Shown: positions 1 to 9,280, numbered from the stretch's first letter. The stretch is DNA of 64,000 nt from Thioploca sp. (GCA_012032555.1 JAAUSR010000018.1:16737-80736); one strand, 5' to 3'. Made by a program: numbers and translations. The notes: generated from the letters alone by a model not told the origin.

Positions 1-5
1 ATACC

Positions 6-2558
6 GTGAATGTATTGTGTTTAGAAGGACACCCCGGGATTGGTAAAACCACGGCGATGTTAACCGCTATCGGTCAAATGCTAAGGGGTTATTTGTTTAT
101 TTATGTCAGTCCCCGGGTGCTCATCAATAATGAAGTCTCTGGCAAACTAGCAGAGCACCCGGATATTTTAACCCTGACAAGTAATTATGTTCTAAATAGT
201 GGGGCAAGAGAGTGGTATCAAGAACACCAAGCTGAATATCCACTCGACTTGAAAAATATTGAAGGCGCAGTCCATTGCAATCATCCTAAAGATTTTAAGA
301 TCCCCCAGATAGGCACGCTATTTTTAACCACGGCACAAGCTGACCAAATCACCGGGGGATTCGGTTCATCGGGTTTTAAAAGTACTTGGCGTGATGACCA
401 TAACAAAGTATTGTCTCAACCACACCATGCCGGGGTAATGGATACCCTTGCTAAAGCCGGTAAAGCCAGCTTAAAAAATAATCCACAATTAAATAAAGTA
501 GTTCTCACCGCGAGCATTCAAAGTTATCGTGATCTATCAAGCAGCACGACCATTGATAAGCTAGTGCGAACCTTATTTATCAAAGCGGAAGACTTGTCAG
601 AATTAGAATATCGTCTTGCGCCGCGCTTTCAAAATATTATTGTTATGATAGACGAAATCACTGGAGACGGTGCCGGCGCACATGTCGTTCACGAGTTTGC
701 AGAAGCGTTAGAGAAGTATTTTCTCAAACCTTATCACCGTGTAAAACGCACCAGCCCTTTTCACATTATCCTTGCTATTGCGGATGCCTCTTTGGGCAAT
801 GAAGCAATGCTTCGCAGCTATTTAGCTGAAGAAGTGGCTTTATCACGTCAGATTCAATCTGCTCCTGAAAAAATTTTAGTTTCACCAGGCAGACCTGGAC
901 AACCATTTAGTTTGTCTGCCTCACCTATTCGACTCGGTACGGCTAATAAACCACCTTATCCGGCTTTGCACATTATGGCAGATAGTTTCCCTGCTACTCG
1001 CTTACAAATTAACTATCAAGTTTCATTGTCTAGCATTCGCTTGGATACCAAGCAAGATGGGCGCATCCAACTGGTACGTGAAGCCCAGTGTGAAACAATG
1101 GGCGAAGAATGGTTACGGCTTGCGATCACCACTATTTTTAAAGCTGTGCGAGATTTACCGATAGGTGAACAAGTTATCTTATTTGCTCAAGACAAGGTTT
1201 TTTTACGTCAACTGGAACAAATTCTCACTAATCCGAATGAACTCAGACAATTATTTATTCCAGAAATAGATTGGCAAACCTTTCAACCAGGAGAGATTGC
1301 CAAACTCGATAGTAGTGTTAATGCGCAAACCAGACGCACCAGAATGGCGCCAGTAAATCGAGATAGGGTTCGAGTTTGGCTCATGACTTCTTCAGGCTCA
1401 CGCGGCATCAGTTTTCCCAAAGTCACTCATATTATTGCTTTTGTTCCGCGTTTTGCGATTGAAGGAGGATTAATGGAAATTGCACAATTGATTTATCGGG
1501 GACGTGGAGAAGGCAACGACCACTTAAATCGACAACTTACTTTATTGTTACAAGATTTTGTTTTTCATGAAGCCAATGAACTGATAGAACCATTATATTG
1601 GGCACAGCGTGTTGTTGATGTGCTCACTATGTTAGTCATCTTGCGTTCAACCATAATGACTCGGATTCAAGGACATGCCGATATTCAAGGACAAAATCTG
1701 GCTATTGTTCCGGTTGGAAAAATCGTCACCGCTGAGATATTGCAAACACTTTCTGAATCACTTAGAAGTTTTCTTTATGAGGCAAATGCTAGTAAATTAG
1801 ATAAAGAATTATCAGAAAAAGAAAGAGCAATAGCCGCTAAGGGGTATGAATTAGCTTATAAGATTTTTCCTAAATTTCAGTGGATCAACCAATGTCAAAA
1901 TCCGCAAAGTATTACCCATATTGAAGGCTTGCAAACGTTTACCAGTGACATAACCCAATTATCACACGTCCTCTTAGAAGAATTGGTACCACAAAAGCTG
2001 CCGAAGCATTGGGCATGTACTGGTGTATTAATATTTGAACATTGGGCAGAAGGTGATACCAGTGAACAATTAGTGCTAGAAAATTGGGACCAGATCTTTG
2101 CAGAACAACAGCAAGAATTATCTAGATTACTTGGCGTGATTGATAAAAATGCTCAGTTGCCAGAAAAAATCCGGCGGATGGCACGAGATTTAAAAGTAGC
2201 CATAGATGAACCCGATCTCATTCATGAATTTCATATTATTAAAAAATTAAAATCTAATCATATTTGGGTTACTCTACCTTTGGATTATTTACGTTTTACG
2301 CATAATAATAAACCAATGCAATTAAACTCATTGGCAATGCCGGAAGCGTGGTTAGAAACTTTAAAATCGGCGGCAACTTTATCTGCTACTGCTTCTGCAC
2401 ACCATCCGGTTATCCCTAAATATGAAAAATACCCTTTCTTTGCTATGGTGAGTCGTGATAATCCGCTCGACTTAGCACGACTTTTCAACTCCAAGTATTT
2501 TAGCGCGACCACGGAGATGAATTTGTTAAATACTTTGTTATTTACCGGGCAAGATTAG
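6..2558 (+). CDS. Superfamily 2 helicase-like P-loop ATPase, possibly 5' partial
   Basis: This is a large P-loop ATPase of about 850 residues whose exact family I do not recognise. Visible motifs are a Walker A (GHPGIGKTT, residues 8-16), a Walker B-like MIDEIT (about 215-219), a helicase motif V-like stretch SSGSRGISFP (about 462-471), and a motif VI-like QLIYRGRGEG (about 494-503). This order fits a superfamily 2 helicase core followed by about 340 residues of unassigned C-terminal region. The frame is open to the left edge and the Walker A lies unusually close to the GTG start, so the true N-terminus is probably outside the window. Nothing downstream gives a clear partner. A role in phage defence or in a mobile element is possible but only inferred. 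Confidence 0.6.
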   Translation: MNVLCLEGHPGIGKTTAMLTAIGQMLRGYLFIYVSPRVLINNEVSGKLAEHPDILTLTSNYVLNSGAREWYQEHQAEYPLDLKNIEGAVHCNHPKDFKIPQIGTLFLTTAQADQITGGFGSSGFKSTWRDDHNKVLSQPHHAGVMDTLAKAGKASLKNNPQLNKVVLTASIQSYRDLSSSTTIDKLVRTLFIKAEDLSELEYRLAPRFQNIIVMIDEITGDGAGAHVVHEFAEALEKYFLKPYHRVKRTSPFHIILAIADASLGNEAMLRSYLAEEVALSRQIQSAPEKILVSPGRPGQPFSLSASPIRLGTANKPPYPALHIMADSFPATRLQINYQVSLSSIRLDTKQDGRIQLVREAQCETMGEEWLRLAITTIFKAVRDLPIGEQVILFAQDKVFLRQLEQILTNPNELRQLFIPEIDWQTFQPGEIAKLDSSVNAQTRRTRMAPVNRDRVRVWLMTSSGSRGISFPKVTHIIAFVPRFAIEGGLMEIAQLIYRGRGEGNDHLNRQLTLLLQDFVFHEANELIEPLYWAQRVVDVLTMLVILRSTIMTRIQGHADIQGQNLAIVPVGKIVTAEILQTLSESLRSFLYEANASKLDKELSEKERAIAAKGYELAYKIFPKFQWINQCQNPQSITHIEGLQTFTSDITQLSHVLLEELVPQKLPKHWACTGVLIFEHWAEGDTSEQLVLENWDQIFAEQQQELSRLLGVIDKNAQLPEKIRRMARDLKVAIDEPDLIHEFHIIKKLKSNHIWVTLPLDYLRFTHNNKPMQLNSLAMPEAWLETLKSAATLSATASAHHPVIPKYEKYPFFAMVSRDNPLDLARLFNSKYFSATTEMNLLNTLLFTGQD

Positions 2559-2775
2559 GGAGGGACGCATTCCCATTTTTTGAGTCAAATTAGTAAAGCC
2601 AAAAAATGAAAATTTTCAATTATTTTTAACAGTTTGCTTGCTACAGAGCCGAACTGGGTAGCGATTGCTGAAGCAGTTCTGCTTCTACTTCGCCAAGCTG
2701 AGTTTAGCATTCAAGCATTACCAAGTAAAATTTAGTAACGAATCAATATCTTTCATCAAAAGGAAGTTGATACCA

Positions 2776-3930
2776 TTGACTAACATACTCAAAAATCTGT
2801 TAACTATTTTTGTAACGACGCTAATAGGTTTGATTTTAGGTGAGATAATTTTGCGCATAGCGGGCATTTCATATCCGGTGTTTTACACTTACGATGAACT
2901 TAGAGGTCGTGCTTTAAGTCCCTATAAAGAAGGGTGGCAACGTAACGAAGGTGAAGCTTATGTGCGGATTAACAGTCTAGGTTATCGAGATATTGAACAT
3001 TTTGTTGAAAAACCTCCTAATACTTTTCGAATCGCCGTGCTAGGAGATTCATTTACTGAAGCTCGTCAAGTAGCTTTGGAAAATACTTTCGTCAGTTACC
3101 TGCAACACCATTTAAATATGTGTCCTGCCCTTGTTGATAAGTCGGTAGAAGTGTTCAATTTTGGAGTTAGCGGATACGGAACTACACAAGAGCTTTTGAC
3201 TTTACGGCATCATGGTTGGCAATTTTCTCCGGATATGGTTTTACTTGCTGTTTGGAGTGGCAACGATATAACTGACAACTCTAAAAAATTCCCTGGTGAT
3301 CAGCTAAGACCTTATTATATACTTAAAAATAGTGAATTGGTGTTAGATAACTCTTGGAAAAGTCCGTGGATACATTTCTTTTATGAGATAGTACACTATT
3401 CAAGATTGATGGAGGTTATTAATTATGTGATACGTAAGCAAAAATTCAGATCGCTAATTGAACAAAAACGCAAAGTGAAAACAATAGCAAAAGAACCGGG
3501 TTTAAATAATAATATTTACTCCCCTCCTAAAAATCCCGCCTGGCAAGAAGCGTGGCTCATTACCGAAAAATTGTTCTCTCAAATCCACAAGGAAACCCAA
3601 GAACATAATGCTATCTTTGTACTTGCAATTCTCCCCACAAGTCGCCAAGTACACCCTAATGCTATTAAACGAAAAATATTTCAAAAACAATTAGGTGTAG
3701 AAGATTTATTTTATCCAGATCGGCGCATTCGGACTTATGGAGAGAAGGAAGGTTTTCTTGTTATTACCTTAGCTGAACGTCTGCAGAGGATAGCCACGGA
3801 GAAAGCTATCTTCTTGCATGGTTTCAAAAATACGGCTATGGGAACCGGACATTGGAATGAAACCGGTCATCGATTTGCCGGTGAATTGTTGGTGAGAGAT
3901 TTGTGTGAGAAGATTTTTAATAAGAAATAA
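2776..3930 (+). CDS. SGNH/GDSL-family hydrolase with N-terminal membrane anchor
   Basis: This is an SGNH hydrolase-fold protein, a family of esterases and acyl or acetyl transferases acting on lipids or polysaccharides. Block I is GDSFTEA, block II is the glycine in FGVSGYGTT, block III is the asparagine in WSGNDITD, and the C-terminal His block is GHWNETGH, so the catalytic residues look intact. A hydrophobic segment right after the start (NLLTIFVTTLIGLILGEIIL) anchors or exports it. I chose the TTG at 2776 because AGGAAG lies at a proper distance upstream. An in-frame TTG at 2665 would add 37 residues without a good ribosome site. The substrate is unknown; polysaccharide deacetylation is a guess. 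Confidence 0.75.
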   Translation: MTNILKNLLTIFVTTLIGLILGEIILRIAGISYPVFYTYDELRGRALSPYKEGWQRNEGEAYVRINSLGYRDIEHFVEKPPNTFRIAVLGDSFTEARQVALENTFVSYLQHHLNMCPALVDKSVEVFNFGVSGYGTTQELLTLRHHGWQFSPDMVLLAVWSGNDITDNSKKFPGDQLRPYYILKNSELVLDNSWKSPWIHFFYEIVHYSRLMEVINYVIRKQKFRSLIEQKRKVKTIAKEPGLNNNIYSPPKNPAWQEAWLITEKLFSQIHKETQEHNAIFVLAILPTSRQVHPNAIKRKIFQKQLGVEDLFYPDRRIRTYGEKEGFLVITLAERLQRIATEKAIFLHGFKNTAMGTGHWNETGHRFAGELLVRDLCEKIFNKK

Positions 3931-4021
3931 AACCAACCTAAGTAAGCAGGGCAAGTACTGTTCACCAACTTGAGGGTAGATTGGCTTTGACGCTGCCTCC
4001 CCACTTACTCCTTTACTGGCT

Positions 4022-4273
4022 TTAATGAATTTGATGTATTAATTCAGCAATGATGACTTCATCACGTTCCTGCCAATATTGCTCAGGACTGACCCCTAAA
4101 GTTTGACAATCTTGAGTTAGAAAATCGCATAAATGTTGCAATTTATTACTCGCTTCTTTTTTATTAGAAAATTGGTTATCAATAACACTTAATACACCAT
4201 CCAGCCATTTTTCACAAATTACCCAGCCATCTGGCATAAGCTCTGTGATAAATTCTTTACCTAGAATATTCAT
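4022..4273 (-). CDS. Small hypothetical protein (83 aa)
   Basis: A small acidic soluble protein with no signal peptide, no membrane segment and no motif I recognise. It contains a repeated tryptophan pattern (DGWVICEKWLDGV) and a C-terminal YWQERDEVIIAELIHQ helix. The internal ATG giving MNILGKEF is preferred over the ATG at 4288, because GGAG sits nine bases before the former and forms part of the latter's own codons. It is a single gene between the SGNH hydrolase and the sulfur-globule gene. Function unknown. Confidence 0.5.
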   Translation of the reverse strand: MNILGKEFITELMPDGWVICEKWLDGVLSVIDNQFSNKKEASNKLQHLCDFLTQDCQTLGVSPEQYWQERDEVIIAELIHQIH

Positions 4274-4288
4274 AATGTTAATCTCCAT

Positions 4289-4690
4289 AAGTTAAAAGTC
4301 AATTCTCTTAATATTAAGTCTAGCACTGTTTATGCCGACTGTTTAAAGTTACCTGGTGAAGGGATTTTTAAACCTAATTATATTTATGAAATTATAAAAA
4401 TTATTTGTCTCTTAACTGCGAAACTCAAAGAGTAAGCCAATTTTTTTTATTTTTATAAACAAATTGTTATTGTATAAAACTCATTTTAAGGTAAATTAGA
4501 TATTGCTAATATTCTTGTTAGCAGGTATGCTTGCCTTTGTCATTCAGATAAACGGATTATAGACGTCCAGACAAGTTGTTGAGCGAGGATGTCCCCAAAT
4601 ATCAAGGGACTGAGTGATGCCTATGACTTATCTGGATGACTCTTAATCAATGATGCCGAATTCTTTACTTGACCTTACGGAGGTAATAGC
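4289..4690. other. 402-bp non-coding interval with AT-rich 5' part and folded 3' part
   Basis: No coding region is visible. The first 200 bases are very AT-rich and could hold divergent promoters for the small gene on the left and the sulfur-globule gene on the right. The 3' half (about 4505-4640) is richer in complementary segments, described in the separate leader entry. A short inverted repeat GCTAA/TTAGC lies at 4505-4522. A strong ribosome site (CGGAGGTAA) ends the interval. Confidence 0.5.
4545..4637 (+). promoter_or_regulatory. Candidate structured 5' leader RNA of the sulfur-globule gene
   Basis: GTCCAGACAAGT (4565-4576) can pair with ACTTATCTGGAT (4626-4637) in an almost complete 12-bp stem. 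Inside it GTCCC (4591-4595) pairs with GGGAC (4606-4610). A second segment, CAGATAA (4545-4551), is a perfect complement of TTATCTG (4628-4634), which is part of the same right arm. The two outer helices therefore exclude each other, as expected of a switching leader. I do not recognise it as a known riboswitch class. It ends about 54 bases before the start codon. Confidence 0.4.
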
Positions 4691-5152
4691 ATGAAAAACT
4701 TTACCAAAGCTGTGGCTTTATCAACAATCTTAGGAGCCGCTATTGCCGCTGCACCAGCCCAAGCTTGGTGGGGGGGCGGTCCCTGGGGTGGTGGTGGCCC
4801 CTGGGGTGGTTATCCCGGCGGTGGATGGGGCGATGATATGTGGGATTGGGGCCCCTGGGATGGAAATGGCTGGGGTGATATGAGTTTTAGTACGTCAGTA
4901 GGTGGACGTGGCTATGGTCGTGGTCGTGGCTACCATGGGTATTACCCTGGGTATGGTTATGGTGGCGGCCCATGGGGTTATGGTGGTGGTCCCTATGGTT
5001 ATGGTGGTGGTCCATGGGGTTACGGTGGAGATTACTATGGCCCAAGAAGCAGACGATACTCTGATGAGGACTATTATGATGATGCACCGCCACCCCCACC
5101 ACCACGTGCCAGTCGCCGTGAGTCTGCGCCCTCTTCTAAAAAAGAAGACTAA
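4691..5152 (+). CDS. Sulfur-globule envelope protein (SgpA/SgpB-like)
   Basis: A 153-residue secreted protein that is extremely rich in Gly, Trp, Tyr and Pro. It has a clean Sec signal peptide with an AQA cleavage site (residues 23-25), then WWGGGPWGG, a WGDDMWDW/GDMSF stretch, GRGYGRGRGYHGYY, and repeated GGGPWGYG units (about residues 90-115). The tail is acidic then proline-rich (DDAPPPPPP). Signal peptide, composition and order match the sulfur-globule proteins (CV1/CV2 type) of purple and colourless sulfur bacteria, which coat periplasmic elemental-sulfur globules. A strong ribosome site (CGGAGGTAA) fits high expression. The repeats could also suit another structural role, but the N-terminal WWGG and GDM motifs favour Sgp. 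Confidence 0.75.
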   Translation: MKNFTKAVALSTILGAAIAAAPAQAWWGGGPWGGGGPWGGYPGGGWGDDMWDWGPWDGNGWGDMSFSTSVGGRGYGRGRGYHGYYPGYGYGGGPWGYGGGPYGYGGGPWGYGGDYYGPRSRRYSDEDYYDDAPPPPPPRASRRESAPSSKKED

Positions 5153-5177
5153 TTTTTTGTTAGTCAACTAGCCTAAT

Positions 5178-5207
5178 CTGCGGAAACGGAAAATGCCGTT
5201 TTCGCAG
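5178..5207. terminator. Hairpin between convergent sgp and smr genes
   Basis: CTGCGGAAACGG (5178-5189) pairs with CCGTTTTCGCAG (5196-5207) with only one wobble pair, giving a 12-bp stem with a short loop. It sits between two convergent genes, the normal place for a bidirectional terminator. There is no clear T-tract on either side, so it may act as an mRNA end-stabiliser or weak terminator. Confidence 0.5.
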
Positions 5208-5209
5208 GG

Positions 5210-5752
5210 TTATGACCGCTTTTTAATCAAGACATAAATGGCCCCAGTTCCACCATCAACGGGACGGGCAGAGCAAAATGCTAGAACTTCATCACATTGT
5301 CGTAGCCAGTGATTCAGTTTGTTTTTTAAAACCGGTTGTTTTTGCCAAGAACCATAACCTTTACCATGTACAATCCTCGCACAACGTATGTCGTTATGGT
5401 GGCAATAACGCAAAAAATCAGCGACCTCAACTCGGGCAATCCGTGCTACCATTCCATGTAAATCCAATTCTGCGCTGACACTAAAATGTCCACGGCGCAA
5501 TTTCTGTAATACACTACGTTGAACGCCAGGGCGCACAAAAACAAGTTCCTCACCGGTTTCTAATTCGGCGGGATCGTAATTCTCCGAGAGCATATCTTTA
5601 TGTACTAGCACTTCATCGAGATAACGTTGTTTAGGAAAGGGGGTTAACCGTGGTTTAGGAAAAGGCACTTTATCACATTGGAGTGGCGTTACTCCCTGCA
5701 TCGCTTCTTGAAATAGTACATGTGCTGCTTCATTCTCAGTTACTTTACCCAT
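5210..5752 (-). CDS. Smr-domain endonuclease (SmrA/SmrB type)
   Basis: A 180-residue protein with a C-terminal Smr domain: ELDLHGM (the conserved DLHG), IVHGKGYGS (HGxG motif) and the closing CSARPVDGGTGAIYVLI. The N-terminal linker has the RPGVQRSVLQKLRRG motif found before the Smr domain in the proteobacterial YfcN/YdaL proteins. SmrB-type proteins cleave mRNA at collided ribosomes, while SmrA is less understood, and I cannot separate the two here. The start is the ATG giving MGKVTENE, with AGAAAGGAAA upstream. A further in-frame ATG at 5827 would add an unlikely N-terminus. It lies downstream of hemC on the same strand. Confidence 0.8.
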   Translation of the reverse strand: MGKVTENEAAHVLFQEAMQGVTPLQCDKVPFPKPRLTPFPKQRYLDEVLVHKDMLSENYDPAELETGEELVFVRPGVQRSVLQKLRRGHFSVSAELDLHGMVARIARVEVADFLRYCHHNDIRCARIVHGKGYGSWQKQPVLKNKLNHWLRQCDEVLAFCSARPVDGGTGAIYVLIKKRS

Positions 5753-5866
5753 TACCCTAATTTCCTTTCTACTCCCACTTTCAGGTTTAAAACCGAGTGG
5801 TTTCACACCTAACAACCTACCCCACACTTTCCCTGCGCTGATAACGGTTCACTGATAAACATCTAA

Positions 5867-6799
5867 TCAAGTGGAAACTTGGCCAGTTTGGAGTAAGCGT
5901 TCCGCGCCCTGACTCAGTAACACTTGAGCCAATTGCTCGCCTAACTCTTGCGGTGATTCTAACGCACCACGCAGTGTATGATAAAGCACCTGTTTTCCTT
6001 GCGGATCGGCTACTAACCCACGTAACAGCAACTCGTTATCTAAGATTTCAGCAAAGCCGGCAATAGGCACTTGACAACCACCCCCTAATCGTTGATTGAT
6101 AGCCCGTTCTGCTTTGATCCGTTGTTGGGTCGCATAATCATTTAGTGGCGCAATTCGTTCTTGAGTTACCCGATCATCTTCCCGACATTCAATACCAATG
6201 GCACCCTGTCCAATCGCCGGTAAAATGATATCCGGGGTTAATATTTCTCGAATACGTTCGCTCATGCCCAAACGTTTAAGTCCAGCTACTGCTAATACAA
6301 TCGCATCAAATTCGTTACGATCTAATTTTTGTAAGCGGGTACCTACATTACCGCGTAATGGACGAATACTTAAGTCAGAACGTAATGCCAGTAATTGACT
6401 TTGGCGACGTAAACTTGAAGTACCCACAATGGCGCCTAGTGGTAATGCAGCTAAGTTAGGATAATAATTAGATACAAAAGCATCATAAGGTTCTTCACGA
6501 GTCATAATCACGGAAAGGATTAAGCCGCTTGGTAATTCCACCGGCACATCTTTCATCGAATGGACAGCAATATCGGCTTGTCCGGTTAATAAGCTCTGTT
6601 CTAATTCTTTAACGAATAAGCCTTTGCCACCCATTTTTGCTAAAGGCGTCTCTAGAATTTTATCACCCTGGGTAGTGAGTTCTACAATCCCAATGGGTTG
6701 TTCTGGATAAAGACGCCACAAAGCTTCACGAACATGATAAGTTTGCCATAAAGCTAATGGGCTTTTGCGGGTAGCAATTTTTAATAGATTATTTTTCAT
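5867..6799 (-). CDS. hemC: Hydroxymethylbilane synthase (porphobilinogen deaminase)
   Basis: HemC joins four porphobilinogen units into hydroxymethylbilane in cytosolic tetrapyrrole synthesis. The 310-residue length is normal. Hallmarks seen are the N-terminal IATRKSPLALWQ, the GKGLFVKELE and AVHSMKDVP motifs, the GTSSLRRQ arginine block, RPLRGNVGTRL, and the dipyrromethane-cofactor cysteine in LGGGCQVPIAG. It starts eight bases after the parA-like stop, so the two are probably co-transcribed. The usual hemD neighbour is absent; smr lies downstream instead. Confidence 0.96.
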   Translation of the reverse strand: MKNNLLKIATRKSPLALWQTYHVREALWRLYPEQPIGIVELTTQGDKILETPLAKMGGKGLFVKELEQSLLTGQADIAVHSMKDVPVELPSGLILSVIMTREEPYDAFVSNYYPNLAALPLGAIVGTSSLRRQSQLLALRSDLSIRPLRGNVGTRLQKLDRNEFDAIVLAVAGLKRLGMSERIREILTPDIILPAIGQGAIGIECREDDRVTQERIAPLNDYATQQRIKAERAINQRLGGGCQVPIAGFAEILDNELLLRGLVADPQGKQVLYHTLRGALESPQELGEQLAQVLLSQGAERLLQTGQVST

Positions 6800-6807
6800 A
6801 GCTCGGT

Positions 6808-7851
6808 TTAATTTTTTGCTGAGGAATGCAACAAAGCCGTTTCTGACTGTTTTGCTAATTTACAATTTCTCACAATCCGCCGTGCTAACCGTTCAAAATC
6901 TTGATATGCATTCTGAACCGATTGAGTGGTACCTCCGACAATACCGTCAGCTGGTTTAAGATGAAAAATGGGTTTATGAACCGCCTGTGCTAATGGCATT
7001 AAACTTTTGTAATGTTTAACTAAAGCCAAACAGTAGGGATCCGCTTCTATAGAAGATACGGCGTTAGAAGATAGATTGAGCATTGCTTGTCGATAAATTC
7101 CAGGAATTTGAACAATCCACCGTTGATAAGCCTTTACCGGTCGATCTTGACGAATAACGTGTTGTAAATGCTGTAAAACAATATAACCGACTGGTCGCAT
7201 AGCGCCAGGTGGTAAACTCAGATCGATCACCGGATTCTTTGTTTGGCGCTCTTGCCATTCTTCACGCCAACGGAATAAAGTTGGCCCTAAATTTTTTAAG
7301 CCTTGTAACGAAAATAAATCCGGTGCCAGGGGTGTTAACACATAATCAGCTGTAATCAAAGCAGCTCGATTAATCGCACCTAAATTTGGCCCTAAATCGA
7401 CTAGAATGACATTAGCCGCATGAATTTTTATCACCCGTTGTAAAATTCGCCAAAAGGCAGAAATAACGCGAAACGAACGTTCTTTACGATCCATACATCC
7501 TGGCCATTCTGTAGAAAGATGTCCTTCAAATCCGGAGAGTAATAAATCACCGATTAGTAATGCTAAGCGTGGTTTGATATCTTCCAACTGCGGGGTGACA
7601 ATATCACCAACTCCTCTCAATAAAGGTTGTACACAACGGTAAATCGTATTAGGCTGTCTATCTAATAGCCAGATTTCTTCCAAGCGTTCTTCGGATAAAA
7701 AAGCCGCCGTGAGGTTAGCTTGTGGATCCAGATCAGCGGCAACAACTCGTAATCCTAAGTCGTGATACATCCACGCTAAGTGATAAACTAGCGAGGTTTT
7801 CCCAACCCCTCCTTTATTATTAAAAAAGGCAATAATTGGAACGGCAGACAT
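6808..7851 (-). CDS. ParA/MinD-family ATPase
   Basis: A deviant-Walker ATPase of the ParA/Soj family: FNNKGGVGKTSLVYHLA at the N-terminus with the signature KGGVGKT, DLDPQANLT (Walker A'), and VDLGPNLGAINRAAL (Walker B region). At 347 residues it is about 90 longer than typical ParA, with extra segments in the middle (about 80-125) and C-terminal part. No parB-like gene or centromere repeat is visible, so it probably positions some other cargo rather than partitioning a replicon. It is the first gene of a probable two-gene unit with hemC. An 'orphan ParA' role is an inference from the missing partner. Confidence 0.85.
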   Translation of the reverse strand: MSAVPIIAFFNNKGGVGKTSLVYHLAWMYHDLGLRVVAADLDPQANLTAAFLSEERLEEIWLLDRQPNTIYRCVQPLLRGVGDIVTPQLEDIKPRLALLIGDLLLSGFEGHLSTEWPGCMDRKERSFRVISAFWRILQRVIKIHAANVILVDLGPNLGAINRAALITADYVLTPLAPDLFSLQGLKNLGPTLFRWREEWQERQTKNPVIDLSLPPGAMRPVGYIVLQHLQHVIRQDRPVKAYQRWIVQIPGIYRQAMLNLSSNAVSSIEADPYCLALVKHYKSLMPLAQAVHKPIFHLKPADGIVGGTTQSVQNAYQDFERLARRIVRNCKLAKQSETALLHSSAKN

Positions 7852-8078
7852 AGTGTTTAACGCGGTTCACAGCATGAAGTATTGATTGAAAATTCATTGC
7901 GCTAGGAAAGATTTTAACTAAAAATTGGGTCTTACCTAAATATGACGCACAGTTTAATTCTTTTATCAAGCAGATGCTAGGTATCATTAAGTCTTTCTTC
8001 GCTTGTTGTCAAGAGGTGATAATGGTTTCGATTGAATAATACCTTGTTATTCTAACGACAAAGGAAATTAATTAGGTT

Positions 8079-8573
8079 ATGGAAGAAATTAAACAGCGGC
8101 AATCTCGCTTTATCAACTTAGTCAATTTGTTAGCAACCGATGTGTTTCGTTATGCTTTCTGGTTATGTGGTGACCGAGAAATTGCTGCCGATTTAGTTCA
8201 AGAAACATTCACTCGCGCTTGGGAAGCCTTACATCAATTGATTGATGATAAAGCTGCTAAGAACTGGCTGTTTACCATTGTTAGAAGAGAAAATGCCCGC
8301 CGCTATGAACGTTATCAACCCGATCAAGAAAGGGTAGAACTCGACGAAATCGCCGCCAACGGCAATTATGATACCAGTACGGAAGCATTTGTATTGCGGC
8401 GTGCTTTAGCGAAACTACCCCAAATCTATCGGGAGCCTTTAGTGCTACAAGTTATTGGTGGGTATAGCATTGAGGAGATTGCTCAACAGTTGGGATTATC
8501 TACCGGTGCGGTCATGACTCGTCTACACCGGGCTCGACAAAAATTGCGTCATGCTTTGCAAGGTACTGAATAA
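8079..8573 (+). CDS. ECF-type RNA polymerase sigma factor
   Basis: A 164-residue sigma-70 family factor with only regions 2 and 4, typical of the ECF group. Region 2 has DVFRYAFWLCGDREIAADLVQETFTRAW. Region 4 has LPQIYREPLVLQVIGGYSIEEIAQQLGLSTGAVMTRLHRARQKL, containing a helix-turn-helix. The stop is followed two bases later by a zinc-finger, membrane-spanning protein that looks like its anti-sigma factor, so the pair should respond to an envelope or oxidative signal. The target promoter is not identifiable from this window alone. Confidence 0.92.
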   Translation: MEEIKQRQSRFINLVNLLATDVFRYAFWLCGDREIAADLVQETFTRAWEALHQLIDDKAAKNWLFTIVRRENARRYERYQPDQERVELDEIAANGNYDTSTEAFVLRRALAKLPQIYREPLVLQVIGGYSIEEIAQQLGLSTGAVMTRLHRARQKLRHALQGTE

Positions 8574-8575
8574 TT

Positions 8576-9280
8576 ATGAATTGTCAACAATTTCAACAAC
8601 GCTGTACCCTTGAACCCGCTTGTCAAGAACCGGCTTTTTTAGCTCATCAGCAAACCTGTCCGAATTGCGCCCATTTTGCCCAAGAGCTGGCACAATTTGA
8701 AGCCAGTTTGCATACCGCGCTACAAATAACTGTTCCGGCAGATTTAACCAAACGTATTTTAGCGCAACCGGCTAATCAACCGACTATTACTCCTTCTGGG
8801 CGTCGATTTCATTGGCAACTCGCAGCCAGTTTACTGTTAGCCATGAGTTTATCGCTCAGTGGCTTATGGTGGTGGTCAAGCAGTCATACCCAGCCACTCG
8901 AACAACAGCTTATGCTTTATCTTGCCCAAGAACCCAAAGCATTCTTAACCACTCAGCAAGTTTCTTTAACAGAATTACATCAAATGTTTAACGCCATTGG
9001 TGCCAAATTAGTTGGTGAAATTGGTACAGTCAGTTTTTGTAAGGTCTTAAAACTCAATGGTTACACGAGTGCCCACCTAGTTTTGGTAGAAAATAACCAG
9101 CCTATTAATATTTTATTGATTCGTAATAGCTCAATAAGACAAGCAGAAAAGTTAAGTTATAAAAATCTGCAGGGTATTTTATTACCCATTCAACAAGGTA
9201 ACATTGCCTTAGTAGCGACTTCGACTGAATCTTTGCAGGAAATAGCGCTTCGTCTTCAACGAGTGATAAAATGGATTTAA
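8576..9280 (+). CDS. DUF3379-like membrane protein, probable zinc anti-sigma factor
   Basis: A 234-residue bitopic membrane protein. The N-terminal cytoplasmic part carries HQQTCPNCAHF, the H-x3-C-x2-C arrangement of zinc-binding anti-sigma domains. One transmembrane helix follows (WQLAASLLLAMSLSLSGLWWW, about residues 82-102), and then a periplasmic domain of about 130 residues resembling DUF3379. It begins two bases after the ECF sigma stop, so the two are translationally coupled. By analogy it holds the sigma factor at the membrane until a signal arrives. No direct evidence of the signal is visible. Confidence 0.75.
   Translation: MNCQQFQQRCTLEPACQEPAFLAHQQTCPNCAHFAQELAQFEASLHTALQITVPADLTKRILAQPANQPTITPSGRRFHWQLAASLLLAMSLSLSGLWWWSSSHTQPLEQQLMLYLAQEPKAFLTTQQVSLTELHQMFNAIGAKLVGEIGTVSFCKVLKLNGYTSAHLVLVENNQPINILLIRNSSIRQAEKLSYKNLQGILLPIQQGNIALVATSTESLQEIALRLQRVIKWI

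Noticed and set aside
4887..5171. Frames of His/Thr or Val/Met-rich composition overlapping the sulfur-globule gene
   Set aside because: They are alternative readings of the GGT/TAT-rich repeat DNA; the frame with a signal peptide and ribosome site is the real one.
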